Source of the DNA: Rhynchopus sp. YZ270_cl-10
Taxonomy: Eukaryota > Euglenozoa > Diplonemea > Diplonemida > Diplonemidae
NCBI GenBank assembly: GCA_964035575.1
Contig: OZ037871.1
Location: 620,001-684,000, forward strand
Direction of reading: 5' to 3'
DNA: 64,000 bases
In this document: one piece after another, positions 41,501 through 51,509 of the stretch
Position numbering within the stretch: position 1 is the first letter of the stretch
Layout of the letters: every line of letters starts with the position of its first letter
Notes under the pieces: model-generated
The model's input: the letters and a program-made list of their open reading frames with translations, nothing else
Databases searched by the model: none
What the model was told of the DNA's origin: nothing
Translations under genes and position numbers: made by a program

Positions 41501-41854
41501 ACAGCAACGAGGATCAAACTACACCACCTGTGCACAGTGATACTGCAGTCTGTGATATGCCACTGGGATGCGGACCTCCCACACCGTGTGAACATCCTCA
41601 CACACGACGTTGAGGAGCGTGAAGCATCTGTCAAGTTGCTCAAGGCCGTCCTTAGCGACGTCTCGCTCTACGAGACGAACCTCAGCCTCATAAAAGAGCT
41701 CGCCAAGGACTGCCAACTTGCCGCACATCACCACGCAGTTCTCGCGCAGGCAAAGGAGGCGGATCTGCAGTCTGGTTATCTCATTGAAGTAGATCTCCTT
41801 CGTTCGCCTCTTCATAGTGGAGAATTCATTGAGCCTGCAAACCCCTCGATATGA
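38513..41854 (+). CDS. receptor-type adenylate cyclase 1, 1113 aa
   Basis: Makes cAMP from ATP at a membrane. Start at 38513; CTTTTTCCAACACCCAG ends 12 nt upstream, and no ATG lies further upstream in frame. Order: short cytosolic N-terminus, membrane segment about 31-51, extracellular sensor about 52-498 that ends in a Cache-like strand (DWWMTVSLGAQQVM), membrane segment about 500-522, HAMP-like linker, class III cyclase domain about 603-755. That domain has both metal Asp residues (D613 in FTDIQGST, D656 in KTIGDAFM), the adenine-selective pair K652 and D718, and N725 and R729, all with canonical spacing, so it should work as a homodimer. A second cyclase-like domain (about 826-960) keeps GIATGDF and GNVGTTKQRYTT but lacks catalytic residues. 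A C-terminal region follows. Trypanosome receptor cyclases have a similar plan but one catalytic domain. DNA tracts match the gene at 46042. Confidence 0.92.
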   Translation: MPARDDVIKDVDSKGGPCIRTVWSMLSVRGCIAGLCLVSILAISLGTGFFLKNTCDDALAKTRRLSEENVNNSLQHSRDSLTETVSDLLFHTAEATEIGVVGYLKQAYMETARVNLVVDTFAATIPRRKDWIHDLKPQAWHIMQTFVDSEGLNSAVRGVAFYDDNSAFVVQIMGGRLMTVVIHEGGANAGNMEVGASLKVTGEIDMTSRYEVFAWGEVLHDSLLNVSGLDPARRLWEPGESLLSTIEHYTPLTTMSIYSLRKDPLGRSGSLRTAVTLTLASISEYMSKLTNSLVNAKSATRIYTCVRSSWIAERMRTRPVFTPHDIDVHDQQGILTGASVGTPGDPVTEDGIFTPQLGTQHRVVMRDVNATDPIIRGVATAIHALAHDRGFASPYDGYTYIESLHTRTTKLTITRPRQPDDFVSPEDDFFKTPIGDDRIAEEHFIIVRRVHDEYGVDWWMTVSLGAQQVMALVERTSQTVTQRTSDEHAEVSNEVSDTRATLWWFVIGVSVFLAVLSVFATHYVLRPILIIQNEMSNVAQMQLDQASEKVIANSPFREVNAMQRHFLMMTANLREYRAYIPDAVLTDDCERSPIRPHRAAAPPTGDIAVVFTDIQGSTKLWTRSASNMNTAIEQHNEIIRGVYREHDGYEVKTIGDAFMLTFQEAVPAVRCALDIQHRFKQASWPERLRLPEAGLVVRIGIHYGSTIAEENPITGRVDYRGSTVNMASRTEAKAKGGTICVTRSVVTAIETSGGFSLISFSAPLFPMGAHELRGLGQGHELFLLVPLYLQHRYGNGCEECSPMSPGRRQVLSDKNSEGDKEMFVEAKKTELFLTRTTGTVAVCKLNTNLISSKVFEDLNLIVRSAAEAAISLDGEVVSVSSAEVILTWNASKKCKQHVTSALRFAEYLETRTESIMRLGIATGDFIHGNVGTTKQRYTTSLGLPLVVAEAAAEYAADTEFYSMYADATYEGNALVRHEALHVSRALLLCDVWYYRKTATRIKLHHLCTVILQSVICHWDADLPHRVNILTHDVEEREASVKLLKAVLSDVSLYETNLSLIKELAKDCQLAAHHHAVLAQAKEADLQSGYLIEVDLLRSPLHSGEFIEPANPSI

Positions 41855-43036
41855 GCGAAAATAGAGTTTTTTTTTGTTTTCTTTTTTTTGATCACGCCAC
41901 CTATTGCAAAAATAGCTCCGTCTTTGAAAGCCTGGTGAAATGCTGCAATGTATTCGAAAAATGAAATATTCCACCGCATCTGGCATTTAGATTCAAATTG
42001 CAGAGGTTTCTGGGTCCATATTGTACCCGTATTCGAAAGGAGTTTGTTTCATCTCCAATTCCACCTTTTTTTCTCTTTTTTTTTTGATGCGCCGGGAGGC
42101 GCTTTCATCTTTCAGGCACACAATTTTGTATTTTTTTTTTTCCTTTTACATTCGTTCTGTTCACTTCATAGCGCATGACATGAGAAGTATCATTTTTTAG
42201 AGATGATTTGTGGATGAGTCGAGCCTTCTTGTGGGTGTCTTGACATAGCATAAAACCTCAGAGAAATTCCACATATCACCTTTGCGCTGATACCCTTTTC
42301 AATTATAATTCTTGAAATCAAGGTGACCAAGCATAGAGTGGCTTAGGTTTCATCTTATAAACTTTTCTTTTATTTCAGACGAGGAAGACAACGTTGGAGA
42401 AGGCCCATCTTGTAGTTAAAATATTATTCTTTGCTTTTTTTTCTTCCCTACCTACCGTTTGCACTGTTTCGTTTAATAGAAACTGGCAAATATATAAAAA
42501 AAAACTGACGATCTGAGAGGGTCTTTCTCTCTCTTGTTGTCAACGCGATTTAATATGATGGGGTGTCACAACAGCAAGCTCCGTGGTGTATCGACCCACC
42601 GACTTTGAACTGCGTGGTGAGATTCACATTGCTTCGCGCTACATCACCTCCTATCAGTCTTTGCAAGACGGTTTTTTTTTTCTCCCCATAAAACTCTGTG
42701 TGTGTGTTTTTACTTTTTTAGATAGCATCTGATGTTCCTACTATTTCTGTGCTTTCTACTCGAAAGTGTCTAAAAAAAATTCTTGCAAATTTTGTAAAGT
42801 GAAGTGCCCTTTTCCATTCAAACACAGGAGAATTGGTGCCTGCTCCCTGTGAGGGCTGTTCTTTGCACCTTTTTAGTGCTTCACTTTTTCCCTGTTTGTT
42901 TGATTGAATTCTTATAATTGAATGTAACCTCATCCTCGCAGATCTAACCTGCGGTGTCATATTGTCCTAGGTTGCCAAAGACTTAGGTATTGCACAGGAT
43001 GCGTGGCTTCTTTCAAAGAAAAAAAGAAGCGTGTAG
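41855..43036. other. intergenic with one hairpin cassette
   Basis: T-rich DNA holding a copy of the CTAAGC/GCTTAG-type cassette at 42321-42375 (AGGTGACCAAGC, GGCTTAGG, CATCTTATAAAC), followed by TTTTCTTTTATTTCAG. No coding sequence is supported. Confidence 0.6.
42321..42375. repeat. hairpin cassette H
   Basis: AGGTGACCAAGC-ATAGAGTG-GCTTAGG, then TTTCATCTTATAAAC, then a pyrimidine tract ending CAG. Other copies: 37943-37973 (weak), 51132-51167, 51178-51225, 51846-51983 (split by a transposon), 53172-53207 (weak), 53698-53740, 56971-57010 and 59026-59068. Confidence 0.8.
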
Positions 43037-43097
43037 TATAGTGGAGTTCATCTTCGGGTGTCTACACTAAAACAACCAAGTTTTCAAAAAAAAAAAA
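43037..43097. repeat. cassette S with poly(A), copy 1
   Basis: TAGTGGAGTTCATCTTCGGG, TGTCTACACTAAAACAACCA and AGTTTTC followed by a run of A. The ends TAGTGGAG and CTACACTA can pair. The second copy is at 50772-50826 and a diverged relative at 59472-59535. Confidence 0.75.
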
Positions 43098-43100
43098 ACA

Positions 43101-43180
43101 CAGACAGTGGAGATTGCACAACTGTGGCAACACAACCGAGGCAACTACACTACTCCAACAATTTATCAAAAAAAAAAGTG
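43101..43180. repeat. cassette G with poly(A), copy 1
   Basis: AGTGGAGATTGCACAACTGT, GGCAACACAACCGAGGCAAC, TACACTACTCCAACAATTTA, TC, then A10. Copies at 51441-51508 and 59168-59230; the last lacks the middle. GGAG and CTCC at the ends can pair. It follows cassette S directly here. Confidence 0.78.
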
Positions 43181-46041
43181 TTTTGCCTCTCGATATCTCA
43201 TCCTCTGTTGCTTACGTTCCTTTTTTCGTTCCGTTTAGTTTATCAGTTCTTTTTTTTTTTTTTTTTGAAGCACAAAAGCTTATTTTGTACCACTGTATGG
43301 TATTTGAAGGTTGGTCATCTTTCTATATCAGTGTGGGACAGTGTGGCTCCTCGTCTTCTTTCCTGGCGCGTGTTAGCACCTGATTGTGTTTTTTTCACTG
43401 TTTTATTTTTTAAAAATATTTGAGTGTGTACCTCCATCGTTTCACTGTTACGATGTGTGTGTTCATCTTTCAAGTTTTCTTTGTTGACACTCACGTCCCA
43501 CCCTTTGCATGAGCACAACCGAGTTGTGTTGTCGACGTTTCAACTCTCTTTGTTTGATCTTACTTTCTTATCCCAGGCAGTGCTATACGGGGGGGGGTTT
43601 TTTTAACAACTTTTCGCAACTGTGTACCAAATTTTCACAGCTTTGCTGAGGTGGGTGTGAAATGTCGTGAAAAGTTGTGAAACCCCGCCCCACCACGTCT
43701 CCGTCACAGCAGGACAGCCGTCAAAAAGAAAAACCGCAGACCGTCCTACACCAAGAGTGGAGTTTCAAGTCAGGGTTGACTTTATCCGGTTGCCCGAGTT
43801 TCGTTGTATTGGGTCCCAGGAACATAAGAAGGCAATTAAAACGTTACCGTTCCAGTGACAGGAAACGAATCTCAGATGTACTGTGTGTTTTTCCGCCCTC
43901 ACGAAGTGTGATTATAAATCAGCAAAGAGAGAGGGTCAGTGTATCTGTATCGCCCTCTTAGGGATGAAGTAACCTGTTTTTTTTTAAAGATATATTTTCA
44001 AATTTCATCTCAATTTTGCTCCACTGAGCGTTACCCCTTGAGTGTAAGGGGGAAATAGCAGAGCTTTGGGGTTTCCAAATCTACAAAAATGTAGATTGTG
44101 ACCCCAATTTTTTTTCACCCTGTTTCGGAGTCCTTTGTGCGAACCTGGAGATCATATAGCAACCCTTTCGTTTTCTTCTTCTTTTTGTCTCGCATCTTTC
44201 AAGCTTTTTTTAAATACTCAGCAATGCGTTGCACTCAACTTTTATGTGGACGCATCTGCACGAGTCATCAGCTCTGACTTCTTCAGCACCATGTTCGTTC
44301 CTTTCCTCTCCTTTTCTTTTTGGTTGGTAGTACCCGCTGCATGGTATTTTCGAAGACGTCAATATCAAAAAATATCTTCCCCCTCATGCGTGCGCACAGC
44401 ATGGTACGTTAATCCTCCAGATTTCAGCTTTTTTTTTTCATCACGTCTTTCTCTTTTCAAGAAGGTGACTTAGTACAAAGAGTCTTTCTTCATCTTGCCC
44501 TATTACGGGTTTCTGTTTCTGCAATTCTCCTTTCCTAGCAGATGTTTGTCAGACTGGCTAATCTAGCTTCCTGGGGTATGTTTTCTCTCCCGTGAGGAGA
44601 AGTGTTGGGTTTAACAGTTATGGGGCAGGTGGGCATTTGCCCCTATCCAGCCTAAAGTTTGTGTATGAGTATGTCCCATATGAATACACAAGGTATGAAC
44701 CCAAGGAAACATCTGCCTAAAAGGGCGCAATATACCTACATTTTATGTGGAAATTGCGTTATTTTGTTGTTGTTGTTGTCATTTGCCAAGATTTGTTTAA
44801 TTCTGGAGGAAAATCAGAGAATAGAGGAAGTCCCTTCGAAACAAGAACAGGGAAACTGTCCCACTGCCTTGAGTGGCATGGAACCCCTCTACGTAGAACA
44901 ACAAGAAAACGTGGTTCGAGGTCAACGTGGATGCAATAAATCCTGGATGTTCTATATAAAAAAAAACAGTGGAACCACATACCCACAGCCAAGTTGTTCA
45001 AGGCTAACACTCTGGCTCCCACCCTTAGCTCAATAATAATCCCCATTAGAGAACACTCGTTTCTTCTTGATGGTATGTGAATGTGTCCTATACTGTTTTT
45101 TGAAAAGGTGACGAACCACGTCTTACAAGCATTTTTGCTTGTTTAACAAAGTGTCCATCCGTCTTGAAGGTAATGTTATGAGGTAGGCCTGCCTGTAAGA
45201 CATCCAAACCCTCGCTTCTGGGTGACATTTGTGTGGTTCCGCAAAACAAACAACAAAACCATCAGATAACAAGAGATTCTAACCTGTCTTCGGACCAGGT
45301 GATTGTCGATACAACAAAAAAAACAACAAAAATCAGCCGAAATTGTGACCTAAATATTGTTTCAAGATGCATATATCGCTAGAGTCCCCGTATCATACCC
45401 CCGCAAAAGGTATGGCTTGTAGGGTCCATTTTTTCACACCCTTATGCCTTTGTTTTTATTAAAACGAAAGAAAGAAGAGAAGGGTCTGGCAGACTTTAGC
45501 AGAAATTTGAAAGTTTTTTTGTCAGCTATACCAAGCTTCCTTCTGTGGAATAATAATGATTTTTCCCCCGGAGAGAGAGGAATCTCGCAATGTATTCCAG
45601 AATTGTGACATTGTCTCATCGCTTGTAAGCAATAATCTAGTGTCTATCATGTTGTATGCGTATGGGTAGTTCTTGTTCAGAGCCTTATCCACAAGTGCTT
45701 TGTGTACGTGAGGTACATTCATCGCTCCTCACGTTCATCAATCCCCTCCCACCTCTCCAGTGTCAGAGTTATCAACGTAACGAGATTGGGTGTCTTTCAC
45801 TCAATTCATGCATAGTTTTTCTTACCTTTTTTTTTTTGTATTTTTTCTTTTTTTTATTATTCTTGGCTGTACACCTGTTCAGGTGGAAAAATAAAGGTTT
45901 GAATTATTATTTTGTATTCTTTTCCCCCAGCCTAACCCAAACCCATCCACAACAACAGGAGTGAGGGAGGGGGGAGTTTTCGACGAGTTTTGTTTAAGGT
46001 CGAAAAAAGTGAAGAAAAAAAAATACCAAAAAAAAAAAAAA
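43181..46041. other. intergenic, no gene supported
   Basis: About 2.9 kb. Hairpins such as AATCTACA/TGTAGATT (about 44079-44099) and CCCCTTGAGTGTAAGGGG (44035) are seen. The longest open frames (about 112-125 residues) are low-complexity T-rich translations. A weak relative of cassette H lies at 44464-44500. The last 110 bp before the next gene contain TATTCTTTTCCCCCAG (ends 45930), a likely acceptor, then a long A-run. Confidence 0.55.
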
Positions 46042-49000
46042 ATGCAAAGCAAAACAATGCTCGTTGCCACCAGGGGGAACTCCAGCTCAGCCACCTCCCC
46101 GGAGTCACCGAACAACATAGTAGGGGGCAGCGCAGATGCGGTGGGGAACTGCTTTGTGTCGTACATATTTTCAATTCGCGGGGCGATTGCGTTTCTGTCA
46201 TTGTTCATGATTGCGTCGACGGGAATTATTGTATCGTACCTGTCTGAGTCCTCCTGCGACCAGGCGCTCACCACGACACGGGACCACACCACAGAGTCTT
46301 TGGCGGAGTGCTTCGCGACGTCGACGTTGACACTGGGGCTCACTGTTGCGGATTTGCTGTTCATTTCGTCGTCTGCCGCAGAGTCGTCGGTGCTTGCCTT
46401 TCTAGACACCGCAGTGCTTGAGGCACAGCGACTCAACGTGCAGGTAGAGATGCTCAATGCAGGGGCAAACTTCTCAGACGAGCAGGTACTTCTCGACCAG
46501 CGTCCCCGCCTCTGGCATCAGATGCAGACCCTCGGCTCAGTCAACTCAGGTCTCTTCGGCCTTGGCATCACCGCACCACAGACCCAGGTATCGCTCAGTT
46601 ACCAGGCAGGCTACCTCTTCTCGATCCTCGGCTCAGCGGAAAACAGAACACACTTCGAGATGTCCGCAGCCCAGCCGATCACCGGGGCGATCATGCGCTT
46701 CCCACAAGCAGGACACATGTGGCTGAAGAACCCCGACACCTTCGGCAGTCAGTCCCTCCTCTACCGCCCCGGCTACTATCCAGCAAGCGAGCCACGCTGG
46801 GGGGCACTTGACCAGTTCTCCGAGTTCGTCGGCATGCTGCTCATGACGAACATGACACACGTCGACCCAAACCTTCCCCCAGGCATGCCGCTGTGGACAG
46901 GTGTCTATGTCAAGCTCCGTGGTATCAAAGACTTCCTATCGGGCCTGGCAGCAAAGACAAAGGCCACGACAGGTGCGGACACAAGGATCTTCTCATGCAT
47001 TGCAGGGTCGTGGGTGTACGAAAAGATGAAGCTCAACCGTGCAGGGATCTCGGACGAGGAGTTTGCGTACCACCAGCAGCAGGACACTCTGACAGGAGTG
47101 TCGCATGGGTTGGGGTTCACGTCCACCCTCGAGCTTGACCCGGTCTTCATGATGGAGCGCAACGTGACAAGGAAGATGAAGGATGTGGACGCAGACGACT
47201 CTGTCATCCGTGGTGTGGCGCGTGCGATCCACGCATACAACAACAGCTACGAAGGCATCAACATGCTGGAGTCCAAGTCCACGCGTCTCAAGGTGACGCG
47301 CGAGAGGCGTGAAGACGACTTCCAGAAGGCAAGCGACGCATACTTCAAAACACTTCTGCCTGGCGACATGGTTGAGGAGGAGTACTACGTCACTGTGCTC
47401 CGTGTGTCCGATGGACGTGGCATTGACTGGTGGCTCACAACAGCCCTCGACACCCAGCACGTCCTCCACGCAGTCACCATGAAGAACCAGGAGGTGCAAG
47501 AGTCGACAGCCGCCGAGACAGAGCGTGTGCAGGACAAGGTGGACAAGCAGCGTCTTGAGTCGCGCATGATCGTCATCGGCTTCGGCTTCCTGCTCGTTGG
47601 TGTCGTGATCCTCGTGACACACTACATCCTGAAACCCATCCGTGTCATCCAGCACGAGATGTCGAACGTCGCAAAGCTCAACATCAACAGCTCAACGTGC
47701 GCCGTGAAGGCCACGTCCCCCTTCAACGAGGTGCGTGAGATGCAAGCAAACTTCCTCAAGATGACTGCCAACCTCCTTGAGTTCCGTGCCTACGTTCCTG
47801 AGTCCATCCTCAGCTCCGACAGCATGGGATCCACAACAGACATGCTTGAGAAGAGCAGACGTGTCGCACCACCCACAGGCGACATCGCCGTTGTGTTCAC
47901 AGACATCCAAGGCTCCACAAAACTCTGGAAGCGTTCCGCAATTGACATGAACCTTGCCCTCGAACAGCACAACGAGATCATCCGTGCAGTCTACAGAAAC
48001 CACGACGGCTACGAAGTGAAGACGATTGGCGACGCGTTCATGCTGACCTTCCAAGAGGCCGTCCCTGCAGTGCGCTGTGCGCTGGACATACAACACAGAT
48101 TCAAGCAGGCGTCGTGGCCAGAGCGGCTGCGTCTCCCCGAGGCTGGCCTTGTGGTGCGCATTGGCATCCACTACGGGAGCACCATTGCAGAGGAGAACCC
48201 GATCACAGGCCGTGTGGACTACCGTGGCAGCACTGTCAACATGGCGTCGCGTACTGAGGCAAAGGCGAAGGGGGGTACCATCTGTGTCACACGCAGTGTC
48301 ATCACTGCGATTGGAAACCACAAGGGTGGTATGAAGGATCTTATTCATTCCCCGGTGTTGCACCAGTTTGGAAGACACGAGCTGAAGGGGTTGGGCCACG
48401 GGCATGAACTGTTCCTCCTTGCACCTGGCTACCTCTCCCACCGTTATGTCGGGGTGTGCGCGGAGACGGCCAATGTCGAGACAGAGCTTGACAGGGACGA
48501 TGGCACAGGGTCCGCTCTCTCCGCTGTCGCACGGTCAGAAGCAAAGAGCACCGACACACCCTCCCTGCACAACGCCTACATCGGCGGTGTGACAAAGAAG
48601 ACTGAGCTCTTCTTGACCCGCACAACCGGCACTGTTGCTGTCTGCAAGCTGAACGGCGGGTACTCCTCCAGCGGGCACGTCTTCGAGGATTTCAACCTCA
48701 TCGTTCGTTCAGCTGCAGAAGCAGCCATCTCTTTGGACGGGCAAGTTGCTTCAGTGTCTTCAGCAGAAGTGATTCTGACGTGGAACGCTTCGAAGAAGTG
48801 CAAACAGCATGTCACGTCTGCACTGCGTTTTGCTGAGCACTTAGAGGTACGCACACAAAGCATCATGCGTCTTGGCATTGCGACAGGCGACTTCATGCAC
48901 GGCAACGTGGGTACCACGAAGCAGAGGTACACCACGTCGCTGGGGCTTCCTCTTGTGGTGGCGGAGGCTGCGGCTGAGTATGCTGAGGACGCAGACTTCT

Positions 49001-49506
49001 ATTGCAGCTACGCAGATGCGACACGGGGCTCGATGCTGCGTTCTTATGAGTCACAGCACATTGCTGAATGTCTGTTTTTGGCGGATATTTGGTTTTATGA
49101 GAAGTTGAATGTCAAGATCAACATTTTCCAGGTGAGCAGCGAGTCGCTGTCGAAGCTGCTGAGTGGGTGGGCATTTGAGGGGACGGAGCTGACTGCCTCT
49201 GTGAACGACTCTGGCATGTCCCGTGCGAAGGCTTCACAAGAATCTGCTAAATGCTTTGAGGAAATCTTCCAGTCAGATTCGACAGAAGTTCTGAAGGTAA
49301 AGATGGAGGACATCAGAAGCCTGACCTGCGAATGTGCCCTTGCTACCCACCACCTTACCCTCCTTGAGGACGCAAGGCTCGAAGACATGCACAAAGGCTA
49401 CCGCACAGTCGTCGACCTCAACCGTGCCCCACCCAAGCCCAACAAACGCAAGGCAGTCCCTACACAAGCACCATTCCCGCCACCCCCAACCAGGTCTTTC
49501 TGCTGA
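46042..49506 (+). CDS. receptor-type adenylate cyclase 2, 1154 aa
   Basis: Paralogue of the protein at 38513 with the same plan. Start at 46042 (MQSKTMLVATRG): the in-frame ATG at 45961 would add a Lys run encoded by A-tracts and lies in leader-like DNA, with the likely acceptor at 45930. Membrane segments at about 41-67 and 510-532 bracket a sensor region that ends in GIDWWLTTALDTQHVL. The HAMP-like linker and class III domain (about 611-765) follow, with D621, K660, D664, D726, N733 and R737 in canonical places, predicting active adenylate cyclase. The degenerate second cyclase domain (about 855-990) retains GIATGDFMHGNVGTTKQRYT. The C-terminus is Pro-rich. The sensor differs strongly from cyclase 1, so the two probably sense different ligands, while the catalytic DNA is almost identical, pointing to gene conversion. 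Confidence 0.92.
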   Translation: MQSKTMLVATRGNSSSATSPESPNNIVGGSADAVGNCFVSYIFSIRGAIAFLSLFMIASTGIIVSYLSESSCDQALTTTRDHTTESLAECFATSTLTLGLTVADLLFISSSAAESSVLAFLDTAVLEAQRLNVQVEMLNAGANFSDEQVLLDQRPRLWHQMQTLGSVNSGLFGLGITAPQTQVSLSYQAGYLFSILGSAENRTHFEMSAAQPITGAIMRFPQAGHMWLKNPDTFGSQSLLYRPGYYPASEPRWGALDQFSEFVGMLLMTNMTHVDPNLPPGMPLWTGVYVKLRGIKDFLSGLAAKTKATTGADTRIFSCIAGSWVYEKMKLNRAGISDEEFAYHQQQDTLTGVSHGLGFTSTLELDPVFMMERNVTRKMKDVDADDSVIRGVARAIHAYNNSYEGINMLESKSTRLKVTRERREDDFQKASDAYFKTLLPGDMVEEEYYVTVLRVSDGRGIDWWLTTALDTQHVLHAVTMKNQEVQESTAAETERVQDKVDKQRLESRMIVIGFGFLLVGVVILVTHYILKPIRVIQHEMSNVAKLNINSSTCAVKATSPFNEVREMQANFLKMTANLLEFRAYVPESILSSDSMGSTTDMLEKSRRVAPPTGDIAVVFTDIQGSTKLWKRSAIDMNLALEQHNEIIRAVYRNHDGYEVKTIGDAFMLTFQEAVPAVRCALDIQHRFKQASWPERLRLPEAGLVVRIGIHYGSTIAEENPITGRVDYRGSTVNMASRTEAKAKGGTICVTRSVITAIGNHKGGMKDLIHSPVLHQFGRHELKGLGHGHELFLLAPGYLSHRYVGVCAETANVETELDRDDGTGSALSAVARSEAKSTDTPSLHNAYIGGVTKKTELFLTRTTGTVAVCKLNGGYSSSGHVFEDFNLIVRSAAEAAISLDGQVASVSSAEVILTWNASKKCKQHVTSALRFAEHLEVRTQSIMRLGIATGDFMHGNVGTTKQRYTTSLGLPLVVAEAAAEYAEDADFYCSYADATRGSMLRSYESQHIAECLFLADIWFYEKLNVKINIFQVSSESLSKLLSGWAFEGTELTASVNDSGMSRAKASQESAKCFEEIFQSDSTEVLKVKMEDIRSLTCECALATHHLTLLEDARLEDMHKGYRTVVDLNRAPPKPNKRKAVPTQAPFPPPPTRSFC

Positions 49507-50771
49507 TCTTAAAAGAACCACAGTGAAAACCCTGGGCAAAGTATTGGGGGTGTGGTGTCATGTGGGATTGGTCTTTTAGCTATTTTTTTTATTGTCAAAT
49601 CGTAACTGCTCAAGGTTTTTTTTTTTTAAATTCTTTTATTGTCAAAGCAACTTATATTCACCTGCACTTCCCCTTTCCCCAAAGTATCCGCCGATGAGAG
49701 GAGTTTTCCCCCCTTTTTATTTTTTTTGGAAGATGTGGTCGTCCATGAGATGCGTTAATCTTTCAATATATATTTTTTGAAGTATCGCTTTGCCCAGTAT
49801 CATATTCTGCACATTCGTGGTCTTTCTAAGCGTTTTTTTCAACAAAAAATACCCCCCCTCCTTTTTTTTTGTTTTCAGTCATTCACGACGTTTCCTTTGA
49901 TTCTTAGCATAAAGGCTTTGAATCATATTATCTCTTCTTTTGCTGTTTATTTTATTTTATTTTAGTTTTTTTTTTTTTTGCTGTAGTTTGGAGGTCTGTA
50001 TTGAGGGAGATATAAATACCTAATTTTTTTTGCAAAAAAAAGAAAAAGAAAAAACCACAAAACTTTCACTAGTCCACCGACTCCATTTTCTTGGAGCTTC
50101 CAGGACCGTGCATGCTCCGTTCCCTAATAGGAACCGAAAATAAGTTTTCAACAAGAATTCTGTTCTCATTCAATGACATTGACAGCCCCTCATCCCACTA
50201 GCGCTGCTGCTTCGGAGGCTCAAGAAAATGAGCAGAGAAAAAAAAAATCCTTGGTGGTGTAAAAGCGCTTTGTTGTTCATTGAGGATACACATGATTTTT
50301 TTTTTCCTTTCCTCTTTTTTTATATTTTAGGAAAATACCGCTACTTATCTCCCCTCCACCCCAGTTCTGATTCGAAAATTGCTTCTTTCCGTTCGCATTC
50401 TGTTGCTTTCCACATCTTTTTGTTATTCCTGTTTTTTTTTTCTCTCTGAAGATGTTTGTGCACAAGAGGCACATTCATCTCACAAGTTTTTTTTTTTCTC
50501 TTTTGAACAATTATCGTGTCTGCCTTTCCCACAGGTTACTCCAAAAGTGGCCATGTGGGGATTTTTTTCTCTCCACCCTGTGGTTGCCCCAACCTCAGGG
50601 TCCGTTCATATCCCATTTTTTTTTTGGACATACTTTATTCGAAATGCCAAAAGGTACACTGTCAGAAGATTTGTATTGATAGGCGCATTTTTTGTTTATT
50701 TTAGTATCCCCCCCCCTACCTCAGAGTAGCTATGTCCCCCCTCCCCCCACACCCCCTCTTGAAAAGAACAG
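49507..50771. other. intergenic, no gene seen
   Basis: Long T-runs. Near 50643-50682 is a partial GGTACACTG cassette. No coding sequence is supported. Confidence 0.55.
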
Positions 50772-50826
50772 CATAGTGGAGTTCATTCTCGGGTGTCTAC
50801 ACTAATACAACCAAGTTTTCAAAGAA
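50772..50826. repeat. cassette S with poly(A)-like tail, copy 2
   Basis: ATAGTGGAGTTCATTCTCGG, GTGTCTACACTAATACAACC and AAGTTTTC, then an A-rich tail. Differs from the copy at 43037 by a few bases. The inverted CCTGTC motif follows at 50871-50922. Confidence 0.75.
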
Positions 50827-51131
50827 CAAAAAAAACAAAAACATAAATATAAATGGTGCTAGAGGGGTCAATATTGACAGGTCGTCGTCAGGTCGTAGCA
50901 CGTCGCTGACAGGTCCTTGACCGACTTCCGAAAGCACCAATAAAAAAAAACGTCCCCAACTATTTCCAATAAGAGTTATCCGAGCGAGGCCCAATGCAAC
51001 TATCATTTTTTATTGTGACGAAAGCGGCAATTAATTTTTTCTCCTGCCCAGCTTTTTTTTTTTTGGCTTTTTCTCCGGAATTTTCGAACTCATATAATAC
51101 CAAATATACTGTTATTGCCCACCCCCCATTT

Positions 51132-51225
51132 AGGTGACTCAGCCCCCGAGAGGCTTAGTAAAGTCAACTTTTTCTCGAGGTGACACTAAGCACAGGAGGC
51201 TTAGGTTCATCTTATAAACGTTTCT
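51132..51225. repeat. two tandem copies of hairpin cassette H
   Basis: First TAGGTGACTCAGC, CCCGAGAGGCTTAG; then GAGGTGACACTAAGC, ACAGGAGGCTTAGG, TTCATCTTATAAAC. Only the second has the CATCTTATAAAC tail. Pyrimidine-rich DNA follows. Confidence 0.78.
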
Positions 51226-51440
51226 CTCTCTTTCTCTCGTGTTTTTATTGGTATTGCTTTTGTGAATATCATCTTCATTCTGCAGGATGTATCCTGGTGC
51301 TCGTCGCGAAAAAGAAAAAAAAAAGTAGCGCACAATAAAAAAAAGTACCCTCTTTCTGTCTTCCTCTCTTCCACTGTATCGACATCATAGTGTTAAAATA
51401 AAATCTCGTTTTCTTGTTCATCAAAAATAAAATAAAATGG

Positions 51441-51508
51441 AAAGTGGAGATTGCACAACTGTGGCAACACAACAGGCAACTACACTACTCCAACAATTTA
51501 TCAAAAAA
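51441..51508. repeat. cassette G, copy 2
   Basis: AAGTGGAGATTGCACAACTG, TGGCAACACAACAGGCAACT, ACACTACTCCAACAATTTAT, CAAAAAATAA. Very close to the copy at 43101, with three bases fewer in the middle. Confidence 0.8.
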
Positions 51509-51509
51509 T

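Noticed and set aside
44900-44935. GGTTCGAGGTC as a possible tRNA T-loop
   Set aside because: No cloverleaf, acceptor stem or A-box can be formed around it. I found no tRNA or rRNA gene in the window.
40139-48441. Antisense open frames of 220-250 residues opposite both cyclases
   Set aside because: Shadows of the cyclase genes caused by codon composition; no domains, no acceptor sites.
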